A stretch of DNA of 44,902 nt from an uncultured Eubacterium sp. (GTDB taxonomy: Bacteria > Bacillota > Clostridia > Lachnospirales > Lachnospiraceae), in contig CAJTVR010000032.1 in the NCBI GenBank assembly GCA_910580075.1, forward strand, positions 1 to 44,902. Reading direction: 5' to 3'. Shown in pieces: positions 33,003 to 41,844 of the stretch. The stretch's first letter is position 1. Each line of letters opens with the position of its first letter. The translations under genes and the position numbers were made by a program. The notes below the pieces were generated by a model. It ran no database searches. It saw only the letters and a program-made list of their open reading frames with translations, and was not told the DNA's origin.

Positions 33003-34145
33003 CTATTTTTTTACAAATGCCATATACTGCTGGCCTCTCCCAAATGCTGAAAAGAAGTGCGGATAGTCGTCCATCAGCACCGTTCCAGTCTGCAGAATCT
33101 TAAGAAGAGCATCTCTTATTTCATAAAAAACATTTCTAAATTCCTGATTCAGCATGTGTAAATGGGACTCCATTTCCTTCATATGTCCTAATATCCCTTC
33201 AATATCTACTGTTTGAAACGTTTTTTCATACTCTTCCGCTAATGTTCTTATGCTTTCAAAATGTGACACCATCTCACTGCTTACATTTCCCGGCACTACT
33301 GCTTCCGGGATGCCAGACAGCAGTAAACTCAGCCGTTTTTCCTCAAACTGCTGTTTATAATCCGCTATGTAATCATGCCAGACATCCTTATACCAGGAAT
33401 AGTCCGTAAACATCTGAGGTGAGGATCCTAATACATCAAAATCCTGTTCAAAATAACAAATTGCCTGAGCCATATCCAGAACAATATTATTGCTTGTCGC
33501 CGGATTTAATATCATATCCTGCACCCAGTCTTTCGGCATTCTGGAAACGCCTTTCAGCTTTGCCAGCTGCGGTTCAAATATCTGGCAGAGATATTCTGCT
33601 TTATCATCATACTGCGATATATCTTTAGCCAGCGCCTGTCCAATCAGCCTCTTCATAACTTCGATATAAAGACTGGCATTATCCACACAGGTAACGACAG
33701 CAATTCCGTCTTCCCGCAAAAGGCTCTTTATCTTATCTATTATCATCTGCTGATTCGGTAAAAAGTGCAAAAATCCTTCTGCAATAATTATATCATATTT
33801 TTTATCTGTATCATAGTTTTCGATTGTACATGGAATAATTTTATATGTATCTTTTGAAATATTCTGTTCATCAAAGAGCCTCTGCATATCTTCTAATCCC
33901 TTTGGATTAGCCTCTACCAGATCAACCTGTTTACACCCCCATTGAAAAAAGGCAAGAGTATTGATCCCTCCCCCTGGCCCAATTTCGAGCAAATTCGAAT
34001 TGTGAAAAGCTAAAACAGGCATCCCGCACTGACGGTATAATTTTTTCCGTCGTCTGTAATGCAGCTCCAAATCAGTAATATCCTGTTTTACTGGCGATAT
34101 ATGATGCTTTCCATAAAATTCTAAATAATCGTTCTTTGTATTCAT
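33003..34145 (-). CDS. SAM-dependent methyltransferase with long helical tail
   Basis: A 380-residue protein. Residues 45-170 form a class I methyltransferase core: LLEIGPGGGINTLAFFQWG (motif I), VDLVEANPKGLED and DIIIAEGFLHFLPNQQ. The remaining ~200 residues are mostly helical, with a coiled-coil-like stretch near 300-360, and have no recognised domain. The ATG follows AAGGGAAGATGA, 16 bases after the transketolase C gene. The extension could bind a large acceptor. Function as a sugar methyltransferase is inferred from the operon. Confidence 0.8.
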   Translation of the reverse strand: MNTKNDYLEFYGKHHISPVKQDITDLELHYRRRKKLYRQCGMPVLAFHNSNLLEIGPGGGINTLAFFQWGCKQVDLVEANPKGLEDMQRLFDEQNISKDTYKIIPCTIENYDTDKKYDIIIAEGFLHFLPNQQMIIDKIKSLLREDGIAVVTCVDNASLYIEVMKRLIGQALAKDISQYDDKAEYLCQIFEPQLAKLKGVSRMPKDWVQDMILNPATSNNIVLDMAQAICYFEQDFDVLGSSPQMFTDYSWYKDVWHDYIADYKQQFEEKRLSLLLSGIPEAVVPGNVSSEMVSHFESIRTLAEEYEKTFQTVDIEGILGHMKEMESHLHMLNQEFRNVFYEIRDALLKILQTGTVLMDDYPHFFSAFGRGQQYMAFVKK

Positions 34146-34161
34146 CTTCCCTTGCCTTAAC

Positions 34162-35082
34162 TTATTTTCTTATCAGCATTTCCAGCTGCGCTGCAATATG
34201 TTCTCCATTTAATCTATACATCTTTTTCAGTTCCTGGTGATAACCGTAATCTGTGCAGAAACAGTTCTCAAATCCCATGCCTTTAAAGCTCACACCTTTT
34301 CCTTCTTTACATAAAACTTCTGAAACTGCCCCGCATAGTCCTCCGATTGTACTATGTTCTTCTACAGTAAGGATGCATCCTGTTTCATCCGCTGCTTTTA
34401 TAATACATGCTTCATCAATTGGCTTTAGTGTCGCCATATTAATGACACGGACTGACAGTCCTTTTTTCTGCAGAATCTCCCCAGCCTCTAAAGCATCTGA
34501 TAAAATAGAGCCTGTTCCTATAACCGCCGCGTCTGATCCTTCCCGAAGTACAATCCCTTCCCCAAACTGGAACTTTGATTCCTGATCATATACCTCAGTC
34601 TCATACGCCTTTCCCAGACGCACATATACCGGCCCGTCTATTTTTAGAGCCGCCTCCATCACCTTAGGTACCTCTTTTACACTTGCTGGCGATAAAATTG
34701 TCAGATTAGGAAGCACCCGCAGGGCTGCAATATCTTCCGTTGTATGATGTGTCGGGCCTAAATTGTTATAAATAACTCCTGCTCCAGAACCAGCCATAAT
34801 AACCTTCCGGTTCTGCATGCAAATATCATTCCGGATAAATTCATATGCCCTGTATACTAAAAACGCATTAATCGTATATAAGATCGGGATTTTTCCTGTG
34901 CTGGCAAGTCCCGCTGATGCGGCCACCATATTGCTTTCTGCGATTCCAAAATCTACATACCGCTTTGGAAATTCCTGTCTGATTTTTTCATAAATGCCTG
35001 TGGCACTGTCGGCTAATACAGCTACTGTTTCAGGATACCGGCACATGATATCATACATTGCTTTTTCAAACGCTATTCTCAT
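34162..35082 (-). CDS. Split transketolase, C-terminal subunit (pair 1)
   Basis: A 306-residue subunit holding the pyrimidine-binding and C-terminal domains of a transketolase. The ThDP-activating glutamate is Glu49 in FGIAESNM; GPTHHTTEDIAALR is the conserved active-site loop. It overlaps the N-subunit gene by four bases, so translation is coupled. Split transketolases transfer two-carbon ketol units; here the pair sits inside a sugar-nucleotide cluster beside SDR enzymes and methyltransferases, not in a catabolic operon. It is a clear paralogue of the 40910-41827 subunit. A role in building a branched or extended sugar is inferred. Confidence 0.85.
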   Translation of the reverse strand: MRIAFEKAMYDIMCRYPETVAVLADSATGIYEKIRQEFPKRYVDFGIAESNMVAASAGLASTGKIPILYTINAFLVYRAYEFIRNDICMQNRKVIMAGSGAGVIYNNLGPTHHTTEDIAALRVLPNLTILSPASVKEVPKVMEAALKIDGPVYVRLGKAYETEVYDQESKFQFGEGIVLREGSDAAVIGTGSILSDALEAGEILQKKGLSVRVINMATLKPIDEACIIKAADETGCILTVEEHSTIGGLCGAVSEVLCKEGKGVSFKGMGFENCFCTDYGYHQELKKMYRLNGEHIAAQLEMLIRK

Positions 35083-35909
35083 AAACGATTAAACTCCTCT
35101 CTGCTCATGCCCATTTCCCTCAGAATTTCACTCAGCTCTGATTCAGACGGTATTCTTGAATGCCATCCCGGACTGTTTTCAAGCATAGGAATTCCCTTGC
35201 CCTTCGTTGTATTGGCTATTACCACACACGGCTTTTTCGGCAGATTCTTTCTGTCTATTGTAAAAGCATTTTTTATTTCCTGCAAATTATGCCCATCAAT
35301 TTCTATAACATCCATTCCCCATGATTCCCATTTTTTACTGAAGTTTTCAGTTTTGGAAATATTGTCGATATAATCAGTAGCCTGAAGTTTATTAAAGTCT
35401 ACAATCGTTACTAGATTATTTAAGTTATAGCTGACCGCTGAAGCAGCTGCTTCCCAGACTGAACCTTCCTGACATTCGCCGTCTCCCAGCAGCGCATATA
35501 CCAGATAATCTTTTTCATCCATTTTCGCAGCTAACGCCACTCCTACAGCATAGGAATAACCATGGCCCAGCGCTCCAGTAGAAGCCTCCACCCCTGGAAC
35601 TGCAATTGTCGGATGGCTGCCGAATCTGGTGCCTGGCTGACAGTAACTGTTTAATTCCGAAAAAGAAAAATATCCCGCTTTCGCTAATATATTATACAGC
35701 AGCAGGCTTGCGTGGCCTTTGCTGAGCACAAATCTGTCTCTGTCTTCCCAATCAGGATTTGCAGCATCATAACGCAGCAGGTTATCAAAATACAATTCTG
35801 TTAAAAGATCTGCAGCCGACAGAGACGTCGCTATATGCCCCGACCTTCCCATACAGGCTAATTTTAATATTCTATTCCGCATTTCCTGTGCAATATCATT
35901 GATCCGCAT
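35079..35909 (-). CDS. Split transketolase, N-terminal subunit (pair 1)
   Basis: A 276-residue ThDP-binding subunit. It has LSKGHASLLLY (63-73), STGALGHG, and the diphosphate-binding motif GDGECQEGSVWEA (142-154) closing with Asn173. Its start overlaps the end of the SDR gene by 14 bases and its end overlaps the C-subunit by four bases. All motifs for activity are present. In the operon it is far from pentose-phosphate genes, so it is probably biosynthetic. The second pair at 40.9-42.7 kb is homologous but clearly diverged, which suggests a different acceptor for each. Confidence 0.86.
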   Translation of the reverse strand: MRINDIAQEMRNRILKLACMGRSGHIATSLSAADLLTELYFDNLLRYDAANPDWEDRDRFVLSKGHASLLLYNILAKAGYFSFSELNSYCQPGTRFGSHPTIAVPGVEASTGALGHGYSYAVGVALAAKMDEKDYLVYALLGDGECQEGSVWEAAASAVSYNLNNLVTIVDFNKLQATDYIDNISKTENFSKKWESWGMDVIEIDGHNLQEIKNAFTIDRKNLPKKPCVVIANTTKGKGIPMLENSPGWHSRIPSESELSEILREMGMSREEFNRL

Positions 35910-36798
35910 TCTGTTTCTCCACTCTTTCCTGATTTTTCAAATCACCTGCAAATGCTTCAATAATCTCTTTGATACTTCGTGAATGAAATCCAAATTCCTG
36001 CGCATGAGATGTTTCAATCGCATAGCACTTATTACGCCCGCCCGCTGGTTTTTCTGTTAACTGTGAACTGCTTGATAAATTCTGCTTTAACAGCTCCAGA
36101 ATATCAATGATTCTCATCTTACCGTCCGCTCCCAGTACAAACCTCTCAAATCCTGTGAAATTCATACCTAGCAAACCGTATAAAAATTCACACAAATCAT
36201 CTGCATACAGCATGTTATTATATAACAAATCCGGATTGCTATAAAAAACCTGTTCCTGGTTCATCATCTGTCCAGCCACTTTCGGCAGCCATGGGTAAGA
36301 CAGATCACATCCTTTTCCCAGTGTCCTCGGCAGCCGTACTGCGATACGCTTTTCTATCCGTGCATCCTCAAGCAGTCTTTCACAAAGATATTTCGTCATA
36401 CCATAATCATCCAGGTTGATCCTGTCACTCTCTTCATTTACTTCTGATAATGTTTCTCCATACACGGATATCGAAGAAATATATATAAAACAAGGAACTT
36501 TTGCATCTTCCGCAAAATCAAGCAGATTTCTTGTACTGCCAACAGTGTGGTCCAGGTAATCTCTAACTTCATTTCCACGCATCTGCCCTGCAAAGTGCAC
36601 GATAGCGTCAATTTTTTCATTCTCTGTATAATCCTGTATCCGGTCTTTGGATAAGTCACAGGAAAACATTTTATATGTCCTGTATTCCGGCATCCTGTTA
36701 TGGTATACGCCAATGACTTCCATCCCATGTTCTGACAAATATCTGGCCATATTCTGCCCGATAAATCCGCCGCTTCCCGTCACTAATACTTTCATCAT
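35896..36798 (-). CDS. NAD-dependent sugar epimerase/reductase (extended SDR)
   Basis: A 300-residue extended SDR enzyme with VTGSGGFIGQNMA at the N-terminus, IYISSISVYGETLSEVNE, and the DDYGMTKYLCE catalytic Tyr-Lys pair. The C-terminal sugar-binding part is divergent from GalE. It follows the TylF-type gene by 20 bases and overlaps the transketolase N gene. It may reduce or epimerise a keto-sugar made in this operon. The ATG or the next codon (also ATG) follows GAGGAGAGG. Substrate unknown. Confidence 0.8.
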   Translation of the reverse strand: MMKVLVTGSGGFIGQNMARYLSEHGMEVIGVYHNRMPEYRTYKMFSCDLSKDRIQDYTENEKIDAIVHFAGQMRGNEVRDYLDHTVGSTRNLLDFAEDAKVPCFIYISSISVYGETLSEVNEESDRINLDDYGMTKYLCERLLEDARIEKRIAVRLPRTLGKGCDLSYPWLPKVAGQMMNQEQVFYSNPDLLYNNMLYADDLCEFLYGLLGMNFTGFERFVLGADGKMRIIDILELLKQNLSSSSQLTEKPAGGRNKCYAIETSHAQEFGFHSRSIKEIIEAFAGDLKNQERVEKQNADQ

Positions 36799-36818
36799 TT
36801 ACCTCTCCTCTCCAATAT

Positions 36819-37676
36819 TTACTGTTTGACAATCACTGCACTCAGACATGTATCTAGTATAGGAAATATTGGTATGTGATACTTTCTGCAATATTCATCA
36901 ACTGCTACCTTTACTCCTGGCCATGCATATTCACCATAATCATGAATAAACAGATATCCTCCAGAGGACAGTCTTGGATAAAAATATTCCATACCGCTCT
37001 TTATCGTCTCATGTAAATCTGCATCCAGGCTCACTAATGCGAATGTTTCATCTATATTTTCGGCTGTCTGAGGGAAAAAGCCTTTGCATACAATACACTG
37101 GTCTGGGTGATCCATTTTTTCAAGCACTTCAGCAACGGTTGTATCCTGAAACCCGTTTAATGCATTTTTGCGCATTTTTTCCCGCTCAATATCAAGTACA
37201 TTCTGCTCGCCAAACCCCTCAAATGTATCAAACAAATAAAGCTTTCTATCTGGCAGATAACGGTTCATGTACTTTGAGAAATCACCTTTATATACACCCA
37301 GTTCAGCACATGCACCTTCTACATTTTTCTCTCTAATCTGCTCCATACACATACGCAGGTAAGCCGCTCTCTGGTCCAGGCAGTTTATTTGATTTACCGG
37401 TTTCCACACCACAATTTTATCTTCGCTTACTCCAAGAGCGTTCAAATGGTTCATCATGCTTGTATAATGCCACGGACTTGAGATAACGACATAATCATAT
37501 TCCCATTCATTCAGCCTTTCCGACGGCCTGACTTCTACAGCGGCCCACTCGTTATATCCTTGTATCTCATAAGCATCGTCAATCATTCCTGCGATTTCAT
37601 ACTGGTCTGCATCCAGGGAATAGCACACATCTTTTGCTGTGCCTGAAGCACCGTAAACTACTATTTTCTTTTTCAC
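36819..37676 (-). CDS. TylF-type O-methyltransferase with N-terminal Rossmann domain
   Basis: A 285-residue two-domain protein. Residues 1-90 form a Rossmann-like unit (IVVYGASGTAK at 5-15) as found in front of PglD-type acyltransferases. Residues ~105-285 are a TylF/MycF/NovP O-methyltransferase: CAELGVYKGDFSKY (123-136), YLFDTFEGF, and metal-ligand candidates in SLDADLHETI (Asp218, Asp220) and HDYG (Asp246). TylF-type enzymes methylate sugar hydroxyls in a metal-dependent way. The start is a GTG at 37676 after AAGGA at short spacing. It lies 57 bases after the fucosyltransferase-like gene. Confidence 0.83.
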   Translation of the reverse strand: MKKKIVVYGASGTAKDVCYSLDADQYEIAGMIDDAYEIQGYNEWAAVEVRPSERLNEWEYDYVVISSPWHYTSMMNHLNALGVSEDKIVVWKPVNQINCLDQRAAYLRMCMEQIREKNVEGACAELGVYKGDFSKYMNRYLPDRKLYLFDTFEGFGEQNVLDIEREKMRKNALNGFQDTTVAEVLEKMDHPDQCIVCKGFFPQTAENIDETFALVSLDADLHETIKSGMEYFYPRLSSGGYLFIHDYGEYAWPGVKVAVDEYCRKYHIPIFPILDTCLSAVIVKQ

Positions 37677-37733
37677 AGCGTCCTTCTTTCTTTTTTATAA
37701 TTTTCTTATTATCTTTATTTCTTTTCCATTCTA

Positions 37734-39266
37734 TTACTGCATGTAATCTTCTTCTGTATAAGTTCCTAAATCATAGATATATTTATTTTCATATTTTCCG
37801 GCATTCATAGGCAAAGCCACTGATAGTATTCCAACTCTGCCTGACAGCAGACAGTTACATTTTGAAAGGATATAAATTTCTGTTAAATACTCTTCACCTT
37901 TTAAATACCTGTCAAATTCCCTGTCAAAATGATGCTTCTGCGTATACATTACAGAAGAATCGTATCTTTCTTTTTCAGTATATACTAACTGATCTCCCAG
38001 ACTATGCTTAAATATTTCCACGGCACCTTTATCTTCTGTAGCTAAAAAAACATGATCGCATCCCCATTCCTGCATCAATACTTTTGTCTTTGCAATTAAA
38101 TCCTCTATCCCTGGCTGCCTGTGTTCCCCTGGTACTGCCCTGTTTCTATAGTCTGTACCTCTGAATACCACGCCAAGCACTTTCCATTCCGGCCTGATCA
38201 TACTGTTATAAATGGCCGATATTTTTTTTTCAATCCGTTTGCTGATATGAATATATTTTTCAAAAAGCCGGATATATTCCTTTTGCAGTTCACTGTCGTC
38301 TATGAAATCACCTAAATTAACATCAACATCCGCATTTCCTAAAATTACATTCTGTGCATGGTAAGCAGCCTGAAGGCTGAAATGCGTCGGCTGTTCAAAA
38401 TAATACTCCCATGGATTGATCTTTTCCAGTTCTTCTATATCTGTAAAAACATTGTCAAAATACGAAAAATCAATAACCGGTATATATCCTGCTCCATTTT
38501 CCTCCATGATTTTCAATTGTTTTAATACCCATAACATCATAGGCCCCAGAGATGAAGTCGTCTCTCCATTGCGGATCACGTAAAATATATAACTGCTATA
38601 GAGACCGCCGTATGTTTTCTGGCTTTCTCCGTATAAAAACTGTTTTTTAGCTTTTTCCAGCCGGTTCTTGACACTTCCAACATCTATGCCAATATAGTAC
38701 TCCACAGTTACATTTTTATTTTGTCCTAGACATTCTTCCAGCCCTTCACCAATCAATAAAAGCTCGCTATTCTGTACAGATTCTTGAAAATTTGATATCT
38801 GCATAAACAGATTAAATATCTCATTACTATAATATAAAATAAAAGGATACTTACTATTTACAGGCAGATATTCCGGGTGGACATTTATATACATAGTTTT
38901 TTCGCCTCTATCTTCGATAGAAGCCCTGACTACTCTCAGCTGCCTGATTTCTTTTCCTTTCAAATAATACAGCCCATTCTCGTCTTCCCATAAAACAAAT
39001 TCTTCACATTCATCAGATTCCGGGTTTCTTTTTAGCTCTGGGCTGTATACTTTACTGCAAGTAACCAGACTCCGTTTATTCTCCATGTATCTTTTCTGAT
39101 AGATGTCTTTTTTCGGATCATAATAATATTCTAACAGTAATTCAGCTACCGCCTTATCCTGCGTATACTGGTAAGCCTCCCGGAGACCTTCCCAGGCTTC
39201 CCGATAACACTTTCTATCATATAATTTTTTACATAAATCCAGCACGCTTTCTAACTGGTGATCCAT
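37734..39266 (-). CDS. Fucosyltransferase-like glycosyltransferase
   Basis: A 510-residue protein. The C-terminal half has GVVFRGTDYR (365-374), FLATEDKGAVEIF and SGRVGILSVAL. This is the arrangement of NodZ / Fut8 / O-fucosyltransferase-type enzymes, where the arginine of the FRGTD loop binds GDP-sugar. The N-terminal ~330 residues are divergent. The ATG at 39266 follows GGAGGGGG; the GTG 27 bases upstream has no ribosome-binding site. Its last ~155 codons are identical at protein level to a second copy at the right edge. GDP-sugar use fits the PtmE-like guanylyltransferase, but the sugar is unknown. Confidence 0.72.
   Translation of the reverse strand: MDHQLESVLDLCKKLYDRKCYREAWEGLREAYQYTQDKAVAELLLEYYYDPKKDIYQKRYMENKRSLVTCSKVYSPELKRNPESDECEEFVLWEDENGLYYLKGKEIRQLRVVRASIEDRGEKTMYINVHPEYLPVNSKYPFILYYSNEIFNLFMQISNFQESVQNSELLLIGEGLEECLGQNKNVTVEYYIGIDVGSVKNRLEKAKKQFLYGESQKTYGGLYSSYIFYVIRNGETTSSLGPMMLWVLKQLKIMEENGAGYIPVIDFSYFDNVFTDIEELEKINPWEYYFEQPTHFSLQAAYHAQNVILGNADVDVNLGDFIDDSELQKEYIRLFEKYIHISKRIEKKISAIYNSMIRPEWKVLGVVFRGTDYRNRAVPGEHRQPGIEDLIAKTKVLMQEWGCDHVFLATEDKGAVEIFKHSLGDQLVYTEKERYDSSVMYTQKHHFDREFDRYLKGEEYLTEIYILSKCNCLLSGRVGILSVALPMNAGKYENKYIYDLGTYTEEDYMQ
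37750..38216. repeat. 467-nt identical tract, copy 1
   Basis: Identical, base for base as read by eye, to 44292-44758 (offset 6542). Two mismatches lie in the preceding nine bases and divergence resumes immediately after 38216. It lies in the 3' third of the fucosyltransferase-like gene. Confidence 0.9.
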
Positions 39267-39337
39267 ACGCATCCCCCTCCGCTTATTTCGCACGCTTCAT
39301 CCGTAATTAAATTCAGGATATCATCATAACTATTCTG

Positions 39338-40000
39338 TTATTCAAAGAAGATAAAGCTGTAATCTCCCGTATATCCCCATTCCTTATACAGCCACTCCCA
39401 TTCATCTGTCGAATAGTAACTGGCACAGGTAAGCTGCCAATACAGCATGTTTGCTTCTTCTCTGTCATTTCTATACGATTCCACCATAATATAACTGCTG
39501 CCTTTGCTGACACGCTCAATCTCCTGTACTGCTTTTTTTAAATCAAATACTTTTAGATTATGCAAAGCTGCAAGAGAAATGACCAGATCAAATTCATGGT
39601 CAGCAAAAGGCAGCGACTGTGCCTGTCCATACTGTAACTGACCACGTACTTCTTCTTTCGCATGTTCCAGTGCATACTGCGATATATCAACGCCTTTCAC
39701 TTCCAGGCCTGGCACTTCCTGGGTCAGCTCATACAGCAGATGCGCCATACCGCATCCTACATCCAGCACTTTCTGGCCTGGCTTTAACTGGTAATGCTCT
39801 GCCATCTGCTTTGCAACGCTTCTCCATCTGCCGTCATACCGGTATCCGCCATAGCCGTATTTTCTATCGCCGTCCCAGTAGTCGTACCCATATTCTTTCG
39901 CTACTTTTGCGCATTCTGCCTTATCGTCAGAGACCACTCTTCCGATATAATCCCGTTTTGTTGCTTTATGTAAACCCGATATAAAATCTATATATGCCAT
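39338..40000 (-). CDS. SAM-dependent methyltransferase
   Basis: A 220-residue class I methyltransferase (UbiE/Methyltransf_11-like). It has QKVLDVGCGMAHLLYEL (about 76-92), VKGVDISQYALEHA, LPFADHEFDLVISLAALHNL and VQEIERVSKGSSYIMVE. The ATG at 40000 follows AGAGGTCAGAAA; an 18-residue extension would overlap the upstream SDR gene and lacks a site. It sits between the SDR reductase and the fucosyltransferase-like gene in the 6.5-kb duplicable module. It probably methylates the sugar made by that module. Confidence 0.85.
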   Translation of the reverse strand: MAYIDFISGLHKATKRDYIGRVVSDDKAECAKVAKEYGYDYWDGDRKYGYGGYRYDGRWRSVAKQMAEHYQLKPGQKVLDVGCGMAHLLYELTQEVPGLEVKGVDISQYALEHAKEEVRGQLQYGQAQSLPFADHEFDLVISLAALHNLKVFDLKKAVQEIERVSKGSSYIMVESYRNDREEANMLYWQLTCASYYSTDEWEWLYKEWGYTGDYSFIFFE

Positions 40001-40013
40001 TTTCTGACCTCTT

Positions 40014-40895
40014 TTATTTTCTGCTGTTTTCAAGATACTCATTGATGACTGCATCCATAGATGTAAACTGATAGTCTGTTTCCCGCCTGAATTTCATATT
40101 GTTCATACTGATATCTAACGGCCTTCCGTCAGTAAGAGAAAACTCCTGTACGCTGCATTCCTGTATTTGGGCAGATATATTTCCAGCCTTCTTAAAAAAC
40201 AGTTCCGCCAGTTCCGCCCGGCTGTATGCCTGATCACCGGCAATATGATAAATTCCCCGCAGTTTTCTCTGCGCTGCGATCAGACATGACTGGTAAATAT
40301 CTTCAGCTGCTACAAACGAAAGCCTGTTTCCTTTTATACAGCGGACAATTCCTTCTCTGCACTGATTTTCCCATTCCAGTAAAATATTTTGCTTCAGCCG
40401 TTCTGTACTAACCACTTTTGAAATTCTAAAAATACATACATCAGGCTCAGATTCTGTTAAATATTGTTCCATTTCTGCTTTCATCATCCCATATTTATTT
40501 ATGGCATGTGTTTTGCTTTCTTCGGTATAAGCGCCCTCTTTTCCATCAAACACATTATCTGTAGAAAAAAAGATAACATGGAATTCGTGTTCCCTCAGAC
40601 AGCGAATCAGCTCCTTTGTTTTTACTACATTTATTTCATAAGACAGATTATAATTACCATAACAAAGACTAATATTCGGCTGTGCAATGCATACAATGGC
40701 TGTCTTTTCCTTATCACACACATCCATTTTATGAATGACATTTTGTATATTATCTTTTAATATATCAAAAAAAAGGTATTCGTCACTGCTGTTATGAATA
40801 TGACCTGTTCCAGTTACTGTTTTACCGTCCATCTTTAAACGGCAGTATAGAAATGCCCCTATATAACCGTTTGCTCCCAATATGAGATACTGCAT
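40014..40895 (-). CDS. RmlD-like sugar reductase (extended SDR)
   Basis: A 293-residue SDR enzyme similar to dTDP-4-dehydrorhamnose reductase. It has ILGANGYIGAFLY (NAD(P) binding), FFSTDNVFDGKEGAYTE, NKYGMMKAEME with the Tyr-Lys pair, and GIYHIAGDQAYSRAELAELF. The ATG at 40895 follows AGAGGAATGAATGT; a frame 11 residues longer overlaps the transketolase gene and is less likely. It lies 14 bases after transketolase pair 2 in transcription order. It could reduce the ketone created by ketol transfer onto a keto-sugar. Confidence 0.82.
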   Translation of the reverse strand: MQYLILGANGYIGAFLYCRLKMDGKTVTGTGHIHNSSDEYLFFDILKDNIQNVIHKMDVCDKEKTAIVCIAQPNISLCYGNYNLSYEINVVKTKELIRCLREHEFHVIFFSTDNVFDGKEGAYTEESKTHAINKYGMMKAEMEQYLTESEPDVCIFRISKVVSTERLKQNILLEWENQCREGIVRCIKGNRLSFVAAEDIYQSCLIAAQRKLRGIYHIAGDQAYSRAELAELFFKKAGNISAQIQECSVQEFSLTDGRPLDISMNNMKFRRETDYQFTSMDAVINEYLENSRK

Positions 40896-40909
40896 ACATT
40901 CATTCCTCT

Positions 40910-41827
40910 TTACTGATTCACCATGCATCTGATTTCATCACAGATATGCCTGATACTTAACCCATTGTTTGCTTTTACCTGCTCATATGTTCCATATCCG
41001 CTTGAAAATCCATGCAGTCCTATGCGTTTAAATGCTGCGCCGCACCCTGACTCTGCAATTACTTCTGCTGCTGCACTGCCGATGCCTCCTATGGTATTAT
41101 GGTCTTCTATGGTAATAATTCTGCCCGTTTCCTTAACAGCCTTTAATACAATTTCTCTGTCAAACGGCTTAATGGTATGGATGTTAATGACTCTGGCATG
41201 TATATTTTCCTCTTTCATTAAAGCTGCTGCTTCCAAAATATCTTTTAAAATACTTCCTGTCCCAATCAGCGTAATATCGTTTCCGTCCTGCACTGTTACT
41301 CCTTTGCCGATTTCAAAAGAATAATCCTTTTCATATATTTCCGGCTCTTTATTCGTGCCAAGACGCAGGTATACCGGTCCCTGAAACTCATATGCTGCAG
41401 TCACAGCCTTTTTAACCTCCAAAGGACTTGCCGGACATAGAATTGTTAAATTAGGCAGAGACCGTAAAGCGCCCAGGTCTTCTGTAGTATGATGTGTCGG
41501 TCCCAGTGCACTGTAAACCTCTCCGGCACCTGTCCCGACAATTTTTACATTCTGCTTCTGCAGGCAGATGTCATTTCGTATAAATTCTAAAGCCCGGTAC
41601 GCCAGAAATGCGCCGATTGTATAGGCAAACGGTATCTTTCCGCAGCTCGCCATTCCTGCTGCCATTCCAAGCATATTTGCTTCTGATATCCCTAAATTTA
41701 AATACTGCAGAGGCAGATCTTTGCGATATTTATCATATACAATCGCTCCATTATCCGATATCATAGCATATACCCGTTTATCTTTACCAGCCAGATCATA
41801 TAGTGTGTCTAAATAAGCTGTTCTCAT
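40910..41827 (-). CDS. Split transketolase, C-terminal subunit (pair 2)
   Basis: A 305-residue paralogue of the 34162-35082 subunit with the same landmarks: LGISEANM with Glu49, GPTHHTTEDLGALR, and YLRLGTNKEPEIY where pair 1 has YVRLGKAYETEVY. Differences cluster in substrate-facing positions such as this last segment, so acceptor use may differ. The ATG follows AGAGAGGCG. It follows the N-subunit by 17 bases. Presence of a second complete split transketolase in one glycan cluster is unusual. Confidence 0.85.
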   Translation of the reverse strand: MRTAYLDTLYDLAGKDKRVYAMISDNGAIVYDKYRKDLPLQYLNLGISEANMLGMAAGMASCGKIPFAYTIGAFLAYRALEFIRNDICLQKQNVKIVGTGAGEVYSALGPTHHTTEDLGALRSLPNLTILCPASPLEVKKAVTAAYEFQGPVYLRLGTNKEPEIYEKDYSFEIGKGVTVQDGNDITLIGTGSILKDILEAAALMKEENIHARVINIHTIKPFDREIVLKAVKETGRIITIEDHNTIGGIGSAAAEVIAESGCGAAFKRIGLHGFSSGYGTYEQVKANNGLSIRHICDEIRCMVNQ

Positions 41828-41844
41828 TTCATTTACGCCTCTCT

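Noticed and set aside
38221..38230. Run of nine T in the first fucosyltransferase-like gene as a phase-variation tract
   Set aside because: The second copy has a different sequence of the same length here (ATGA plus eight T) with the frame kept, and A/T runs are common in this AT-rich DNA, so evidence is weak.
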